Origin: Zeaxanthinibacter enoshimensis
GTDB lineage: Bacteria > Bacteroidota > Bacteroidia > Flavobacteriales > Flavobacteriaceae
NCBI RefSeq assembly: GCF_004362865.1
Contig: NZ_SNYI01000002.1
Span: 496,001 to 560,000, forward strand
DNA: 64,000 bases
Direction: 5' to 3'
How positions within the stretch are numbered: the stretch's first letter is position 1; each line of letters opens with the position of its first letter. Shown here piece after piece: positions 53,248 through 61,978 of this stretch. The translations under genes and the position numbers were made by a program. The notes beneath the pieces are model-generated. The model saw only the letters and a list, made by a program, of their open reading frames with translations, had not been told where the DNA came from and did not search any database.

Positions 53248-54852
53248 TCAATGTTTGCCGATCATAGTTACTTCTCCCATATTTTCCGGAACAGAGATCT
53301 GTTTCATCTCTTTTATTTTTTTAGCGACGAAGTCATTTAGTTTTAACTCCGTCTTTTGGATGTCTGTTCCTTCGGCGAAATGGGAATAATTATGTATCCC
53401 ATTTAACATTCCGGCATGGGTAGCCACTTTATATGTTTTTTTAAGGTCAATGTCCTTTCCTGCTATTTTCACTTCACTTATCCTTTCGCCTTCCGGTTTG
53501 GATAAGTCTATAGTGTAGCTAATCCCGGATGATTGCAATAAACCCCCGACAATATCCATTTTGTCTTTTGGGTTCAGATTCGTAGCGGTTTGTTGTAGTA
53601 GGTTATACAACTGTTCTCCTTTCAAGTTCAGGGTGATTATATTGGCGGGATGGGGAATTAATTTAAAGACATCCTCTCGCTGAATTGAATCCTGTAGGGT
53701 TATCCCGTAACCAACACCGGGCATAAATGCCACATCGGATTTCATTTCATCTTTCAGGATGTTAGTTACCAATTTATCAAACGGACTTTCCATTTTATAT
53801 TGCCGGCCAACAGGCTTTTCGGCAACTGCCAGGAATTCTTCCAGTTCCGATCTGTAGTCTTTCCTGTAATCCTCCACCAGTTTTACAATTGTTGAATCCG
53901 CTTCCCATTCATCAGCATACAAAAAATGATATTTGGTTTTTAGATCTTTTAATTTCCCATCTTCAAGGATTAACTCGGTCTCTCCGAGAACAGCAGCATC
54001 AGACATTGCCTGCACTACAAATGTTCCGTTGGATTTATAGGGAGGACGGATATAATCGTGACTATGTCCACCTATGATAACATCGACATTTGGCAATTCG
54101 TCTGCAATGAGTTTATCGACAGTCATCCCTTCATGTGATAATACCACTATGATGTCTGCTTTCTTTTCAAGCTCGGGAAGATATTTTTTTATCGTAGCCA
54201 GCCCTTGCTCAAACCTGATACCTTCCATATTCTTAGGGTTTCCGGTCAAATGGGTGTTCCGGTAGGCAATAGGTAACAGGGCTATACGAACATCTTGTTT
54301 CCTGATAATTTTATATGGTTCATCAAAAATGGCCTTATTAGTAACTGTATCGATGACATTGGCAGCGCGCATCGGGAAGTCTGCAAGTTCGGCAAGTTCT
54401 TTGGTACGATCCAGTCCATAATCAAAATCATGGTTCCCGAGCACCATCATATCATAACCAAGTTCATTCATTAAACGTATTACCACTTCTCCTTTTGTAA
54501 GGTTACTTAACAGGTCGTCACTAAAGGTGTCGCCACCATCTATTAGTAATACAGAATTACTATCCTTTTGTGCTCTTATTTTTTTTACTACGGTAGCTAA
54601 CCGTGCAAATCCGCCAATCTCACCGTTCCTGGGGAAGGTCATGTAATTATCAACAGAATCTCCGGTTTGGGCAGTGGCGTTACCCTTAAGCGTCTGGAAT
54701 GGTTGGTAACTCCCGTGTATATCGTTGGTGTGTAAAACTGTTATGATCTGCTCTTTTGCAGGCTGCTCTTTTTTATTTGAATCACAGCTGGCAGCTGCTA
54801 TTAAAATAACAAGACCTAAAAGAGTTATAATGTTGAATTGTTTCATTTCCAT
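53248..54852 (-). CDS. Lipoprotein 5'-nucleotidase/metallophosphatase (UshA family)
   Basis: The frame extends upstream to 54924, but MEMKQFNIITLLG at 54852 (or MKQFN at 54846) begins a lipoprotein signal with lipobox LIAAASC. The mature enzyme has HTNDIHGSYQPF, IDGGDTFSDD, LGNHDFDYG, VLSHEGM and IIGGHSHDY, then a C-terminal 5'-nucleotidase domain (KTYKVATHAGMLNGIHNYSHF). It is exported to the periplasm or outer membrane and hydrolyses nucleotides or similar phosphates. It converges on the cytoplasmic paralogue at 51733-53160, with 87 bp between. Confidence 0.9.
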   Translation of the reverse strand: MEMKQFNIITLLGLVILIAAASCDSNKKEQPAKEQIITVLHTNDIHGSYQPFQTLKGNATAQTGDSVDNYMTFPRNGEIGGFARLATVVKKIRAQKDSNSVLLIDGGDTFSDDLLSNLTKGEVVIRLMNELGYDMMVLGNHDFDYGLDRTKELAELADFPMRAANVIDTVTNKAIFDEPYKIIRKQDVRIALLPIAYRNTHLTGNPKNMEGIRFEQGLATIKKYLPELEKKADIIVVLSHEGMTVDKLIADELPNVDVIIGGHSHDYIRPPYKSNGTFVVQAMSDAAVLGETELILEDGKLKDLKTKYHFLYADEWEADSTIVKLVEDYRKDYRSELEEFLAVAEKPVGRQYKMESPFDKLVTNILKDEMKSDVAFMPGVGYGITLQDSIQREDVFKLIPHPANIITLNLKGEQLYNLLQQTATNLNPKDKMDIVGGLLQSSGISYTIDLSKPEGERISEVKIAGKDIDLKKTYKVATHAGMLNGIHNYSHFAEGTDIQKTELKLNDFVAKKIKEMKQISVPENMGEVTMIGKH

Positions 54853-54924
54853 TTTATTTAAAATTTTCAAGTCATTACCGGAAAATGCAATTGGATTATG
54901 ATGAATCCTATTGTGATTGAGCAA

Positions 54925-55681
54925 GCCCCTGCATTTCAGAAATCTTGTAATAACCTGTCTTCAAAATTTTAACTATGAGGTCTGCTTACTTTTTAATGAG
55001 GTACAGGTGACTCTTAGTACCCGGGAATGACCTTTTTCAAAATTAATACGGCTCCAAACCTTTCATTAGTTCAAAAAATGTTATTTCTGTTCCGGAAATT
55101 CAATTTTGCCATGAAGATGGTCGACATGTAAATATTTTCATGCTATAAGTTTATTGACTGGGGATAGCATGCTCTTAAACCTACCTTTCGACACCTATTG
55201 AGGAAGGTTTATGTTCCTGAGAAACAGCAGGCTATTGTCGAGCATGAAGGGCTCAATGAACATTGCTTCATTCAACGGGGGGTTAAACCCCTCCCCGGTC
55301 TCAAATTATACGTTTCCCTTGCAATAATCGTGCAGTGAGACACCATTTTTTTCAACGTACTGCTGGTTTTATGCACTGGAGGCAGGTAACTTTACTCCGG
55401 GGAGGGGTATAGGCATCCCCCGCCATTCGCCTTCCAGGAGTAGGGAATTCGCATCCCCAGCCGATTGTTTATGTCCGGTACACAGATTCGCGGCTGAAGT
55501 ATCAATAGATAACAGTTCAGGGCTTAAAATTAATGATTAGACCGAAGTACTGGGGCCTGGTGCAGTATTCTGAAAGGTGACCCAGCAGGCCCCTGTAATC
55601 CTGTTGCTTCGAGCTTTCTGCTACAGGCGGAATTCTTCTCTGCCATATTATTTAGTATCATTGTGTAGCAAAGTCATACTG
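54925..55681. other. Gene-poor intergenic region with long inverted repeats
   Basis: No convincing gene in about 750 bp. It contains ACCCCTCCCCGG (55287-55298) facing CCGGGGAGGGGT (55397-55408), a perfect 12-bp inverted repeat with a 98-bp interval, and GGGGCCTG (55552-55559) facing CAGGCCCC (55575-55582). A 51-codon open stretch around 55190-55340 has no recognisable family. It may be decayed sequence or hold an unrecognised RNA. Confidence 0.5.
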
Positions 55682-56812
55682 ATGAAATTTGTTATAGCAC
55701 CCGATAAATACAAAGGCTCCCTGACCGCATTCCAGATCTGTGATGCTGTTGAAAAAGGAATAAGATTGGTCTTCAGGGATGCAGAGATTACCAGGCTTCC
55801 CCTGGCCGATGGGGGAGACGGAACCATCGAGGTGGTCCGGTATTACTTAAAAGGGGAAAAGATATCCTTAAGTGTCAGCGATCCGTTATTCAGACCCGTA
55901 CAGGCATCGTACCTGTATTCAGCTAAGGCTCAAACCGCCTATATAGAGATGGCCGAAGCCTCAGGACTTAAATTACTGGAAGAACATGAGAAGAATTGCC
56001 TGCTTACAACCACTGCAGGTACGGGTGAGCTGCTATTGGATGCCATGGATAAAGGTGCCAGGAAAATAATCCTCGGAATAGGGGGAAGTGCTACGAATGA
56101 TGCAGGGATGGGGATGGCTACTGTCCTTGGTTACCGGTTCCTGGATACGCAGGGCAAAGAATTGGATCCCATTGGCGCTAACATGGAGCAGGTCGCCGAA
56201 ATTGATACCTCTTCTGTTCATCCGAGGCTTCGCACGGTAACGATCCAGGTGGCTTGCGATGTGACCAACCCTTTTTATGGAAAGGATGGAGCTGCTTACG
56301 TCTATGCCGCGCAGAAGGGCGCTACGGACAAGGAAATCGTTCAATTAGATAAGGGTCTCAGGAACTTTGCCTCAGTACTGAAAACTACTTTTGATGTCGA
56401 GATACAAGAAATACCGGGGTCGGGAGCAGCCGGGGGTATGGGAGCTGCATCTCTGGTTTTCCTTAATGCTGAACTGAAGTCAGGTATAAACCTGGTCAAG
56501 GAATTGGCAGGATTTGATGAAAAGATCCGGGGTGCGGACTGGATTATTACCGGGGAAGGGAAACTGGATGAACAGACCCTTGCAGGCAAGACCATAAGCG
56601 GTGTAGTCACCTCCGCGAAAAAATACAATACTCCCGTAGCCGCATTTTGTGGGGCACTTAAGATCAGTATAGAACACCAGGAGTCCATCGGGCTCACCTA
56701 TGCCGTATCAATCCTACAGGAAACCGGGGGACTGGAAGAAGCGCTGCTCTCCAGCGAGCAGAACCTGGTGCATGCTGTTTATAACTGGGCCAATCTACTA
56801 AGGCATACTTAA
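55682..56812 (+). CDS. Glycerate kinase
   Basis: I start at ATG 55682 (MKFVIAPDKYKGSL), the conserved start of the family; 35 in-frame upstream residues are not conserved. The 376-residue enzyme phosphorylates glycerate (GarK/GlxK family). Visible segments are PLADGGDGTIEVV, IGGSATNDAGMGMATVLG, PGSGAAGGMGAASLVFL and TGEGKLDEQTLAGK. The gene stands alone; no adjacent glyoxylate or tartronate gene is present. Confidence 0.95.
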   Translation: MKFVIAPDKYKGSLTAFQICDAVEKGIRLVFRDAEITRLPLADGGDGTIEVVRYYLKGEKISLSVSDPLFRPVQASYLYSAKAQTAYIEMAEASGLKLLEEHEKNCLLTTTAGTGELLLDAMDKGARKIILGIGGSATNDAGMGMATVLGYRFLDTQGKELDPIGANMEQVAEIDTSSVHPRLRTVTIQVACDVTNPFYGKDGAAYVYAAQKGATDKEIVQLDKGLRNFASVLKTTFDVEIQEIPGSGAAGGMGAASLVFLNAELKSGINLVKELAGFDEKIRGADWIITGEGKLDEQTLAGKTISGVVTSAKKYNTPVAAFCGALKISIEHQESIGLTYAVSILQETGGLEEALLSSEQNLVHAVYNWANLLRHT

Positions 56813-57031
56813 TTCGTTTCTGGTAATAAATCTTCTCACTTCCTTTGGAAATGTTTTATCAATCCTCGCTGCAAGATCACTGATTTTCTATCGGCCTAAC
56901 CTCTGCAAAACTGCTCCTATAAAAACTAGTCTTAATAATTAGTACCCTAACTGATAGCCGTCATTTTACACATCAATTATCTGGAATACTTTATCGACAT
57001 AACGGAGTATTAATTTTTAAATAAAACAATC

Positions 57032-57361
57032 ATGTCAAACGACGGAGGAAACATTGTACTGGCCCTTTTAACAGGAGCCGTTATTGGTGCAGGACTAGGG
57101 ATATTATATGCCCCGGATGAAGGTGTAAAAACACGAAAAAAGATAAAGAAGAAAGTTGAGGATACCAGCCACGATCTGGCGGAACGAATCTCTCATGCTA
57201 AAGATGAACTGACTAAGACTGCTAATCAACAAAGGGAGACCTTTGAACGTAAACTGGATGAAACAATTAGCCAGATGAGTTATAAGGCAGATGATATTAT
57301 CGCTTCCCTTGAGCGCAAACTGGAGGATTTGAGAAAAAAGAACGCCCAGCTTCAAAAATAG
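57032..57361 (+). CDS. YtxH-domain protein
   Basis: A 109-residue protein with a single N-terminal membrane segment with glycine motifs (ALLTGAVIGAGLGILYAPD) and a long charged helical tail (about 35-109) likely forming a coiled coil. It matches the YtxH family, membrane-anchored proteins often linked to envelope stress. It is first in a group with a small membrane protein, DUF6327 and AI-2E that recurs in flavobacteria. The 219 bp upstream contain no gene. Confidence 0.85.
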   Translation: MSNDGGNIVLALLTGAVIGAGLGILYAPDEGVKTRKKIKKKVEDTSHDLAERISHAKDELTKTANQQRETFERKLDETISQMSYKADDIIASLERKLEDLRKKNAQLQK

Positions 57362-57475
57362 GTTACCCGGATGTTACAAGATACAAAAGGTAATCAGCAG
57401 GAAGTCTGTTTAGATTTGCAATCCTATGTATAAGACAGCGAGTCATGAATATTTCTGAAAGCTTTTAGAGTAATT

Positions 57476-57679
57476 ATGGGCATGGTGACCCTTCCTACCC
57501 AGGGGATACTGGGTGGTGTGACTGCCCTGATTACTTTACTGATACTTTCAAGTGTGGTAGCTGTTGGGGTAGACGAAACCCAAATAGTTATTTCCAGTGG
57601 GTTTTTGGTCGTCGGCGGAGTGTTCTTAGTGGTTACCCTCCTCAGTTATCGATCGAGAATTCGGATCAGCAACCTTTGA
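57476..57679 (+). CDS. Small two-span membrane protein, possibly a truncated holin-like gene
   Basis: A 67-residue protein with two hydrophobic spans (GGVTALITLLILSSVVAVGV and GFLVVGGVFLVVTLLSYRS). In related flavobacterial clusters the gene between YtxH and DUF6327 is a phage-holin-family protein of about 110-120 residues; this one matches only its C-terminal spans, so it may be a shortened or decayed version. A -7-like TAGATTTG at 57411-57418 precedes it. Function unknown. Confidence 0.5.
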   Translation: MGMVTLPTQGILGGVTALITLLILSSVVAVGVDETQIVISSGFLVVGGVFLVVTLLSYRSRIRISNL

Positions 57680-57712
57680 TAAAAGCTTTTTCCAGGGATT
57701 ACTTTGAGTGAG

Positions 57713-57961
57713 ATGAGACGTAGCTATTCCTCTTTAGTTGAAATTGATGAAGACCTCAGGATCTTGCGACTAAAACGTGAAATCCACGTGGAAAATATCA
57801 AGTTTAACCTGAACCGAACCAGAAGTAATTTTTTACCTGCTCTAAGGAGTGATGCGATGAAAGTACTCAAGACCATGGCACTGACTTATGCGATCAAAAG
57901 AATAGCCACGAAATTGCGGAGTTCGTCTACGGACTCACAGGAGAACAGACTTGAAGGTTGA
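57713..57961 (+). CDS. DUF6327-like protein
   Basis: I start at ATG 57713 (MRRSYSSLVEIDEDLRILRL); a TTG at 57704 opens the frame slightly earlier. The 82-residue protein has the DUF6327 pattern: an N-terminal YSSxxEIDxDLxILxLxxxI segment and a hydrophobic helix near the C-terminus (MKVLKTMALTYAIKRIATKL). Its role is unknown. It sits between the small membrane protein and the AI-2E gene. Confidence 0.7.
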   Translation: MRRSYSSLVEIDEDLRILRLKREIHVENIKFNLNRTRSNFLPALRSDAMKVLKTMALTYAIKRIATKLRSSSTDSQENRLEG

Positions 57962-58064
57962 ATCCTAGTCTGAGGATAAATCTGAAAGCACATCCATGAG
58001 TACTGTCAAAGGAAGCTTGTAAATAAATAATCGAACGCAGAAGTAATTTCTAACACACGGTTCT

Positions 58065-58193
58065 ATGAAAAATTATACGGTAAACCTGCCCCAGGTATTT
58101 TATTTCTTAGCCTCGGTGACTTTACTTGTCTATATACTGATCGTTGCCAAAGTAATTTTGATTCCCTTATTTTTCAGTTTTTTTTTGCACTGA
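58065..58193 (+). pseudogene. 5' part of a frameshifted AI-2E family transporter gene
   Basis: A 42-codon frame from ATG 58065 encodes LPQVFYFLASVTLLVYILIV and VILIPLFFSFF, the normal N-terminus of AI-2E (TqsA/PerM-like) transporters. It ends at TGA 58191-58193, just after a T9 tract (58178-58186). One more T would fuse it to the next frame as LFFSFFFALMLKPVV, the usual family sequence. The TGA overlaps the ATG of the following frame (TGATG). See the finding for the ways it might still be expressed. Confidence 0.8.
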
Positions 58194-59194
58194 TGCTAAA
58201 ACCTGTGGTGACGTTCTACGAGCGTTTCCTGCGAAGACGGATTCCTTCCATCCTTATGGCGTATTTAACCGCAGTAGTTCCCCTTACCGCAATACTGTTC
58301 TTCTTCTTTAATCAAGCCAGGATATTGTTCAGGGATCTGCCTTCGGTCAGCCAGAGGGTCTCAGAGGTAACCAACCGCTGGATGTTCTTATTGGATCAGA
58401 AATTTAACCTCGATCCCGAGACTTCTTCAGACTGGGTCTCAGAAAATATGATGGGAGTTGTGGATATTCCCCTGGAACTTGCCAGGGAAAGTTTCGAGTC
58501 GGGAACTGTGGTGCTCGCCAATGCGGTTCTGATCGTCCTGATCACCTATTTCATGCTCCTCTACCGAACCTCTTTTAAGAATTACCTGCTTTCACAGGCC
58601 AGTCCAAAAAACAGGAAATCCCTGGAAAAATTATTTCTAAAACTCCAGTCCCTGACAAAACGTTACATGATAGGACAGGGAATTATCATTTTGATCCTGG
58701 GTATACTGATCGGTTCCGGTTTATGGCTGATAGGTGTTCCCTATGCCTATTTCTGGGGATTCCTGGCAGGCTTCCTGGAGATCATACCATACCTCGGAAC
58801 TTCTGTAGGCGGAATTTTACCTTTTGTATATATGCTGATGGTCTCCGACAGTCTTTGGCAACCCTGGGCAGTTATCGGCCTTTATATCCTGGTACAGCAA
58901 ATAGAAGGGAACCTGATCTCACCTAATGTCATGGGGCCTAGTATTAAAATTAACCCTCTTTTTATCATCCTGGGTTTGTTCCTGGGAGGCATCATGTGGG
59001 GTATTGCGGGGATGATCCTCGCTCTGCCTGTGCTGGCTATCAGTAAAGAAGTCTTCAGAACCTTCGAGGTGACGGAACCTTTCAGTTATATCCTCGAGGA
59101 TGGACTCTCTAAAAAATCAGATATTTTCCTCGAACACTACGATCATGTTAAACACCGTATCATGTACCTGTTCTTTGATGAACGGGATGATTAA
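58193..59194 (+). CDS. AI-2E family transporter, main part (frameshift downstream segment)
   Basis: A 333-residue polytopic membrane protein beginning MLKPVVTFYERFLRRR. Segments matching AI-2E/TqsA-like permeases are IGQGIIILILGILIGSGLWL, GVPYAYFWGFLAGFLEIIPY followed by LGTSVGG, and QQIEGNLISPNVMG. The 42-residue upstream frame is its missing first membrane segment. AI-2E members export or transport varied substrates; autoinducer-2 is not implied. It is the last gene of the YtxH-DUF6327 group. Confidence 0.85.
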   Translation: MLKPVVTFYERFLRRRIPSILMAYLTAVVPLTAILFFFFNQARILFRDLPSVSQRVSEVTNRWMFLLDQKFNLDPETSSDWVSENMMGVVDIPLELARESFESGTVVLANAVLIVLITYFMLLYRTSFKNYLLSQASPKNRKSLEKLFLKLQSLTKRYMIGQGIIILILGILIGSGLWLIGVPYAYFWGFLAGFLEIIPYLGTSVGGILPFVYMLMVSDSLWQPWAVIGLYILVQQIEGNLISPNVMGPSIKINPLFIILGLFLGGIMWGIAGMILALPVLAISKEVFRTFEVTEPFSYILEDGLSKKSDIFLEHYDHVKHRIMYLFFDERDD

Positions 59195-59250
59195 TAGATA
59201 TAAACAGGGGTTATTCTTGTAATTCGTGGTACCCCAATGAGAGAACCTGT

Positions 59251-60240
59251 TCACTCCCTGGATCTTTTCTCTTCCTTCTTTTTTTGTCGTTCAATTTTAC
59301 GGAAATATCCCCTGGTCAGGAAATTGTGCTGGAGCGCCTCCATATTCTGGTTAAAACGGTACATCCCCTGATCCACGTTTTCCATAGTTCGCTGTAAATG
59401 CCCCACCATCGTAGTATCTGTAGACAGGTAGTTGATGGCTCCCTGTCCTTCCTGGATTTCCTGGATGAATTCGTTCAGGCGAACGGATACTGATTGCAGT
59501 TCCCTGGACGAAATCTCAAGCTGACCAATGGTGAGCCTTAGTTTAGCTCCCGCTATGGAATCACTAAAAAGCGCACCTGCCACGCTTTGTTCGGCATTGT
59601 ATTGTCCTACCACGTCCCCCAATTCCTGCATCAATCCTTCAGCCTCTTTACTCGCCACCCTGAGATTGCCCAAGGTAGACTGCAGGTCATCTGCCATAGC
59701 CCCATCATTTAATAGCCGCCCCAGCACTCCTTTCCCCGAATTAAGAGAAGCAGAGACCTTCAGCAGATCTTCCAGGAGTACGGCGGCATTTTCATTGGTT
59801 ACGCTCAGGGTGTTCAGCATATCAGCCGTAGCCACCCTGCTGTAGGACGAAATAACATCCTCCGGGCTTACGAAAGGTGCTTCTCCCTCGCCGGGAACTA
59901 TGTTTATGATCATACTACCAACTAAGCCATCCGAACCTATGGTTGCAGTTGCATTTTTCTTGATATGGGGCAGCATCTTGTCCTGGATCAGCATGGCTAC
60001 GCTGATAGATGTATCGTTGACCATCTCTATATCCTGGACGGTCCCTATATTGATTCCGGCATATCTCACGTTATTACCTCTTTGCAGACCATTTACATTT
60101 TTAAAGGTGGTATGTAAGGTGAAAGTATTTCCGAATATATGCTTCTGGTTGCCTATAAGGTATGCTGCGAGTACTATCAGGATCGTCCCGAGCAGCACAA
60201 AAACCCCTAGCCTCAATTTTTCCGTTGTTGTTTTTTCCAT
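59251..60240 (-). CDS. mlaD: MlaD-family (MCE domain) lipid transport protein
   Basis: A 329-residue protein with one N-terminal span (LGVFVLLGTILIVLAAYLIG, about 10-29), an MCE domain (about 37-115, THLHTTFKNVNGLQRGNNVR-type start, GINIGTVQDIEM) and a C-terminal helical region ending in a very basic tail. It is the substrate-binding part of a retrograde phospholipid ABC transporter in the envelope, following mlaF by 3 nt. Confidence 0.9.
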   Translation of the reverse strand: MEKTTTEKLRLGVFVLLGTILIVLAAYLIGNQKHIFGNTFTLHTTFKNVNGLQRGNNVRYAGINIGTVQDIEMVNDTSISVAMLIQDKMLPHIKKNATATIGSDGLVGSMIINIVPGEGEAPFVSPEDVISSYSRVATADMLNTLSVTNENAAVLLEDLLKVSASLNSGKGVLGRLLNDGAMADDLQSTLGNLRVASKEAEGLMQELGDVVGQYNAEQSVAGALFSDSIAGAKLRLTIGQLEISSRELQSVSVRLNEFIQEIQEGQGAINYLSTDTTMVGHLQRTMENVDQGMYRFNQNMEALQHNFLTRGYFRKIERQKKKEEKRSRE

Positions 60241-60243
60241 TGC

Positions 60244-61029
60244 TTACTTTTTAAAGAATGCTTCTACCTTCGGATCTGTCGAAGTGATCAGTTCCTCGTA
60301 TGTCCCCTCGGCATAATTAATACCATCTACCAATAAGATCATCCGGTCAGAGATTACCCTTGCACAATCCACGTCATGGGTAATGATCAGGGAAGAGGTT
60401 CCGTATTTAGCCTGTATTGAAAGCATCAGCTCTATAATTTCCTTAGAAGTGATGGGATCAAGACCACTGGTCGGTTCATCATAGAGTATGATCTTAGGTT
60501 TTAAAATCAATGTTCTGGCCAGGGCCACCCTTCTTTTCATACCCCCTGATAGTTCTGCTGGCATCAGGTCTATGGCATGTGCTAAACCTACACTTTCCAG
60601 GGCTTCGAGCACCATTGGAGTTGTATCTGATACCAGTCCCAGTCTTTTCTTATGCCTGCGCATGGGGAATTCCAGGTTTTCCCGCACTGTCATTGAATCG
60701 TAAAGTGCACTCCCCTGGAATAAAAAACCGATATCTGATCGCAGGATGTCCAGGGTATCCCTGTTCAGAGTTTTAATTTCATTATTCATTACAGAAATAT
60801 ATCCGCTATCGGGCTTTATAAGCCCGATCAGGCATTTGATCATGACAGATTTACCCGAGCCGGATTTTCCCATCACCACCAGGTTCTCTCCTTTGTGAAG
60901 CCTGAGATTGAATCCGTTCAGGACACGAACCTTTCCGAAACTTTTGTAGAGATCCCTGATATCAATGATCACTTCCCGTTCAGTGCGGGAGTCCTTTTTT
61001 ATCGTGGTAATATTCTCTTGTTTTTTCAT
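60244..61029 (-). CDS. mlaF: MlaF-type ABC transporter ATPase
   Basis: A 261-residue ABC ATPase with Walker A MGKSGSGKSV, the LSGGMKRRVALARTL signature, Walker B IILYDEPTSGLDPI and the switch ITHDVDCA. It pairs with MlaE (overlap of 4 nt, ATGA at 61026-61029) and MlaD, forming the inner-membrane Mla complex that moves phospholipids between outer and inner membranes. Confidence 0.93.
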   Translation of the reverse strand: MKKQENITTIKKDSRTEREVIIDIRDLYKSFGKVRVLNGFNLRLHKGENLVVMGKSGSGKSVMIKCLIGLIKPDSGYISVMNNEIKTLNRDTLDILRSDIGFLFQGSALYDSMTVRENLEFPMRRHKKRLGLVSDTTPMVLEALESVGLAHAIDLMPAELSGGMKRRVALARTLILKPKIILYDEPTSGLDPITSKEIIELMLSIQAKYGTSSLIITHDVDCARVISDRMILLVDGINYAEGTYEELITSTDPKVEAFFKK

Positions 61030-61802
61030 AGTTCGTAGAATATGTCTGAAATAAATACAGCAACAAAATCGATCACAAACAGTACCATCGAGGTAAATAC
61101 TACGGCCGTATTGGCGGCGATACCCACCCCGGCAGTTCCTTTCTTACAGTAATACCCTTTATAACACCCAACCAGGCCGATGGCAAATCCAAAAAAGAAG
61201 GTTTTAACCGTAGCAGGGATAAGGTCCCCGTAAGACAAGGCATTAAAAACGGTGTTAAAATAAAGTTCGAAAGATACTGCCCCTTTGAAGTATTCAACCA
61301 AAGCCGAACCATAGAGGGCCAGTCCGTCTCCCAGGATCACCAGCAGTGGTAACATCAGCGTAGTTGCCATAACACGGGTCACGACCAGGTATTTAAAAGG
61401 ATTTGTACCCGAAACTTCCATGGCGTCTATTTGTTCGGTAACCCGCATGGAACCTAATTCTGCCCCTATGCCCGAGGCAATACGCCCGGCACAGACCAAT
61501 GCTGTTATCACCGGTCCCAGCTCGCGCACTATGGATATGCCAACCATATTGGGCATCATGGAAACAGCACCGAATTGTTCCATAGTAGGACGGGATTGCA
61601 GGTCGAGAACCAGCCCTATAATAAAACTGGTGACCAGGACCAAGACCAGGGAACGATTTCCCATCTGGTAACATTGGCGCAATAGCTCTTTAAATTCGAA
61701 CGGTGGTTTGACCGATTCTCTGAAAAAGCGCCCCGCAAAGTAGGAGAGTTCTCCTAATTCGATGAAAAATTGCCGGATGTTCCTGGTAAACTTTAGTGCC
61801 AT
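61026..61802 (-). CDS. mlaE: MlaE-type ABC transporter permease
   Basis: A 258-residue permease with about five membrane spans. Typical segments are SIVRELGPVITALVCAGRIA and GAELGSMRVTEQIDAMEVSG. First gene of mlaEFD on this strand. A 9-bp inverted repeat TACTTTGTT/AACAAAGTA (61814-61838) lies just upstream of its ATG. Confidence 0.93.
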   Translation of the reverse strand: MALKFTRNIRQFFIELGELSYFAGRFFRESVKPPFEFKELLRQCYQMGNRSLVLVLVTSFIIGLVLDLQSRPTMEQFGAVSMMPNMVGISIVRELGPVITALVCAGRIASGIGAELGSMRVTEQIDAMEVSGTNPFKYLVVTRVMATTLMLPLLVILGDGLALYGSALVEYFKGAVSFELYFNTVFNALSYGDLIPATVKTFFFGFAIGLVGCYKGYYCKKGTAGVGIAANTAVVFTSMVLFVIDFVAVFISDIFYEL

Positions 61803-61813
61803 GGACCTTTAGG

Positions 61814-61838
61814 TACTTTGTTAGGTAGAAACAAAGTA
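61814..61838 (-). promoter_or_regulatory. Inverted repeat upstream of mlaE
   Basis: TACTTTGTT (61814-61822) and AACAAAGTA (61830-61838) are perfect arms with a 7-nt spacer, centred 24 nt before the mlaE ATG. It may be an operator; its arms resemble shortened -7 boxes, so a coincidental promoter-like palindrome is possible. Confidence 0.45.
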
Positions 61839-61978
61839 AAGTGCTTCTGCTTGCCGCCCTATGACATGCGTCAACCCCTGTTGTAAAATATGCTGAAAGC
61901 TGTCTGTCAGCGTAAATAAGTACTGCTGTTAGGGTTGAGCAGACAAATAGAATATACAGGATGTTAGGGTGCTTGTAA

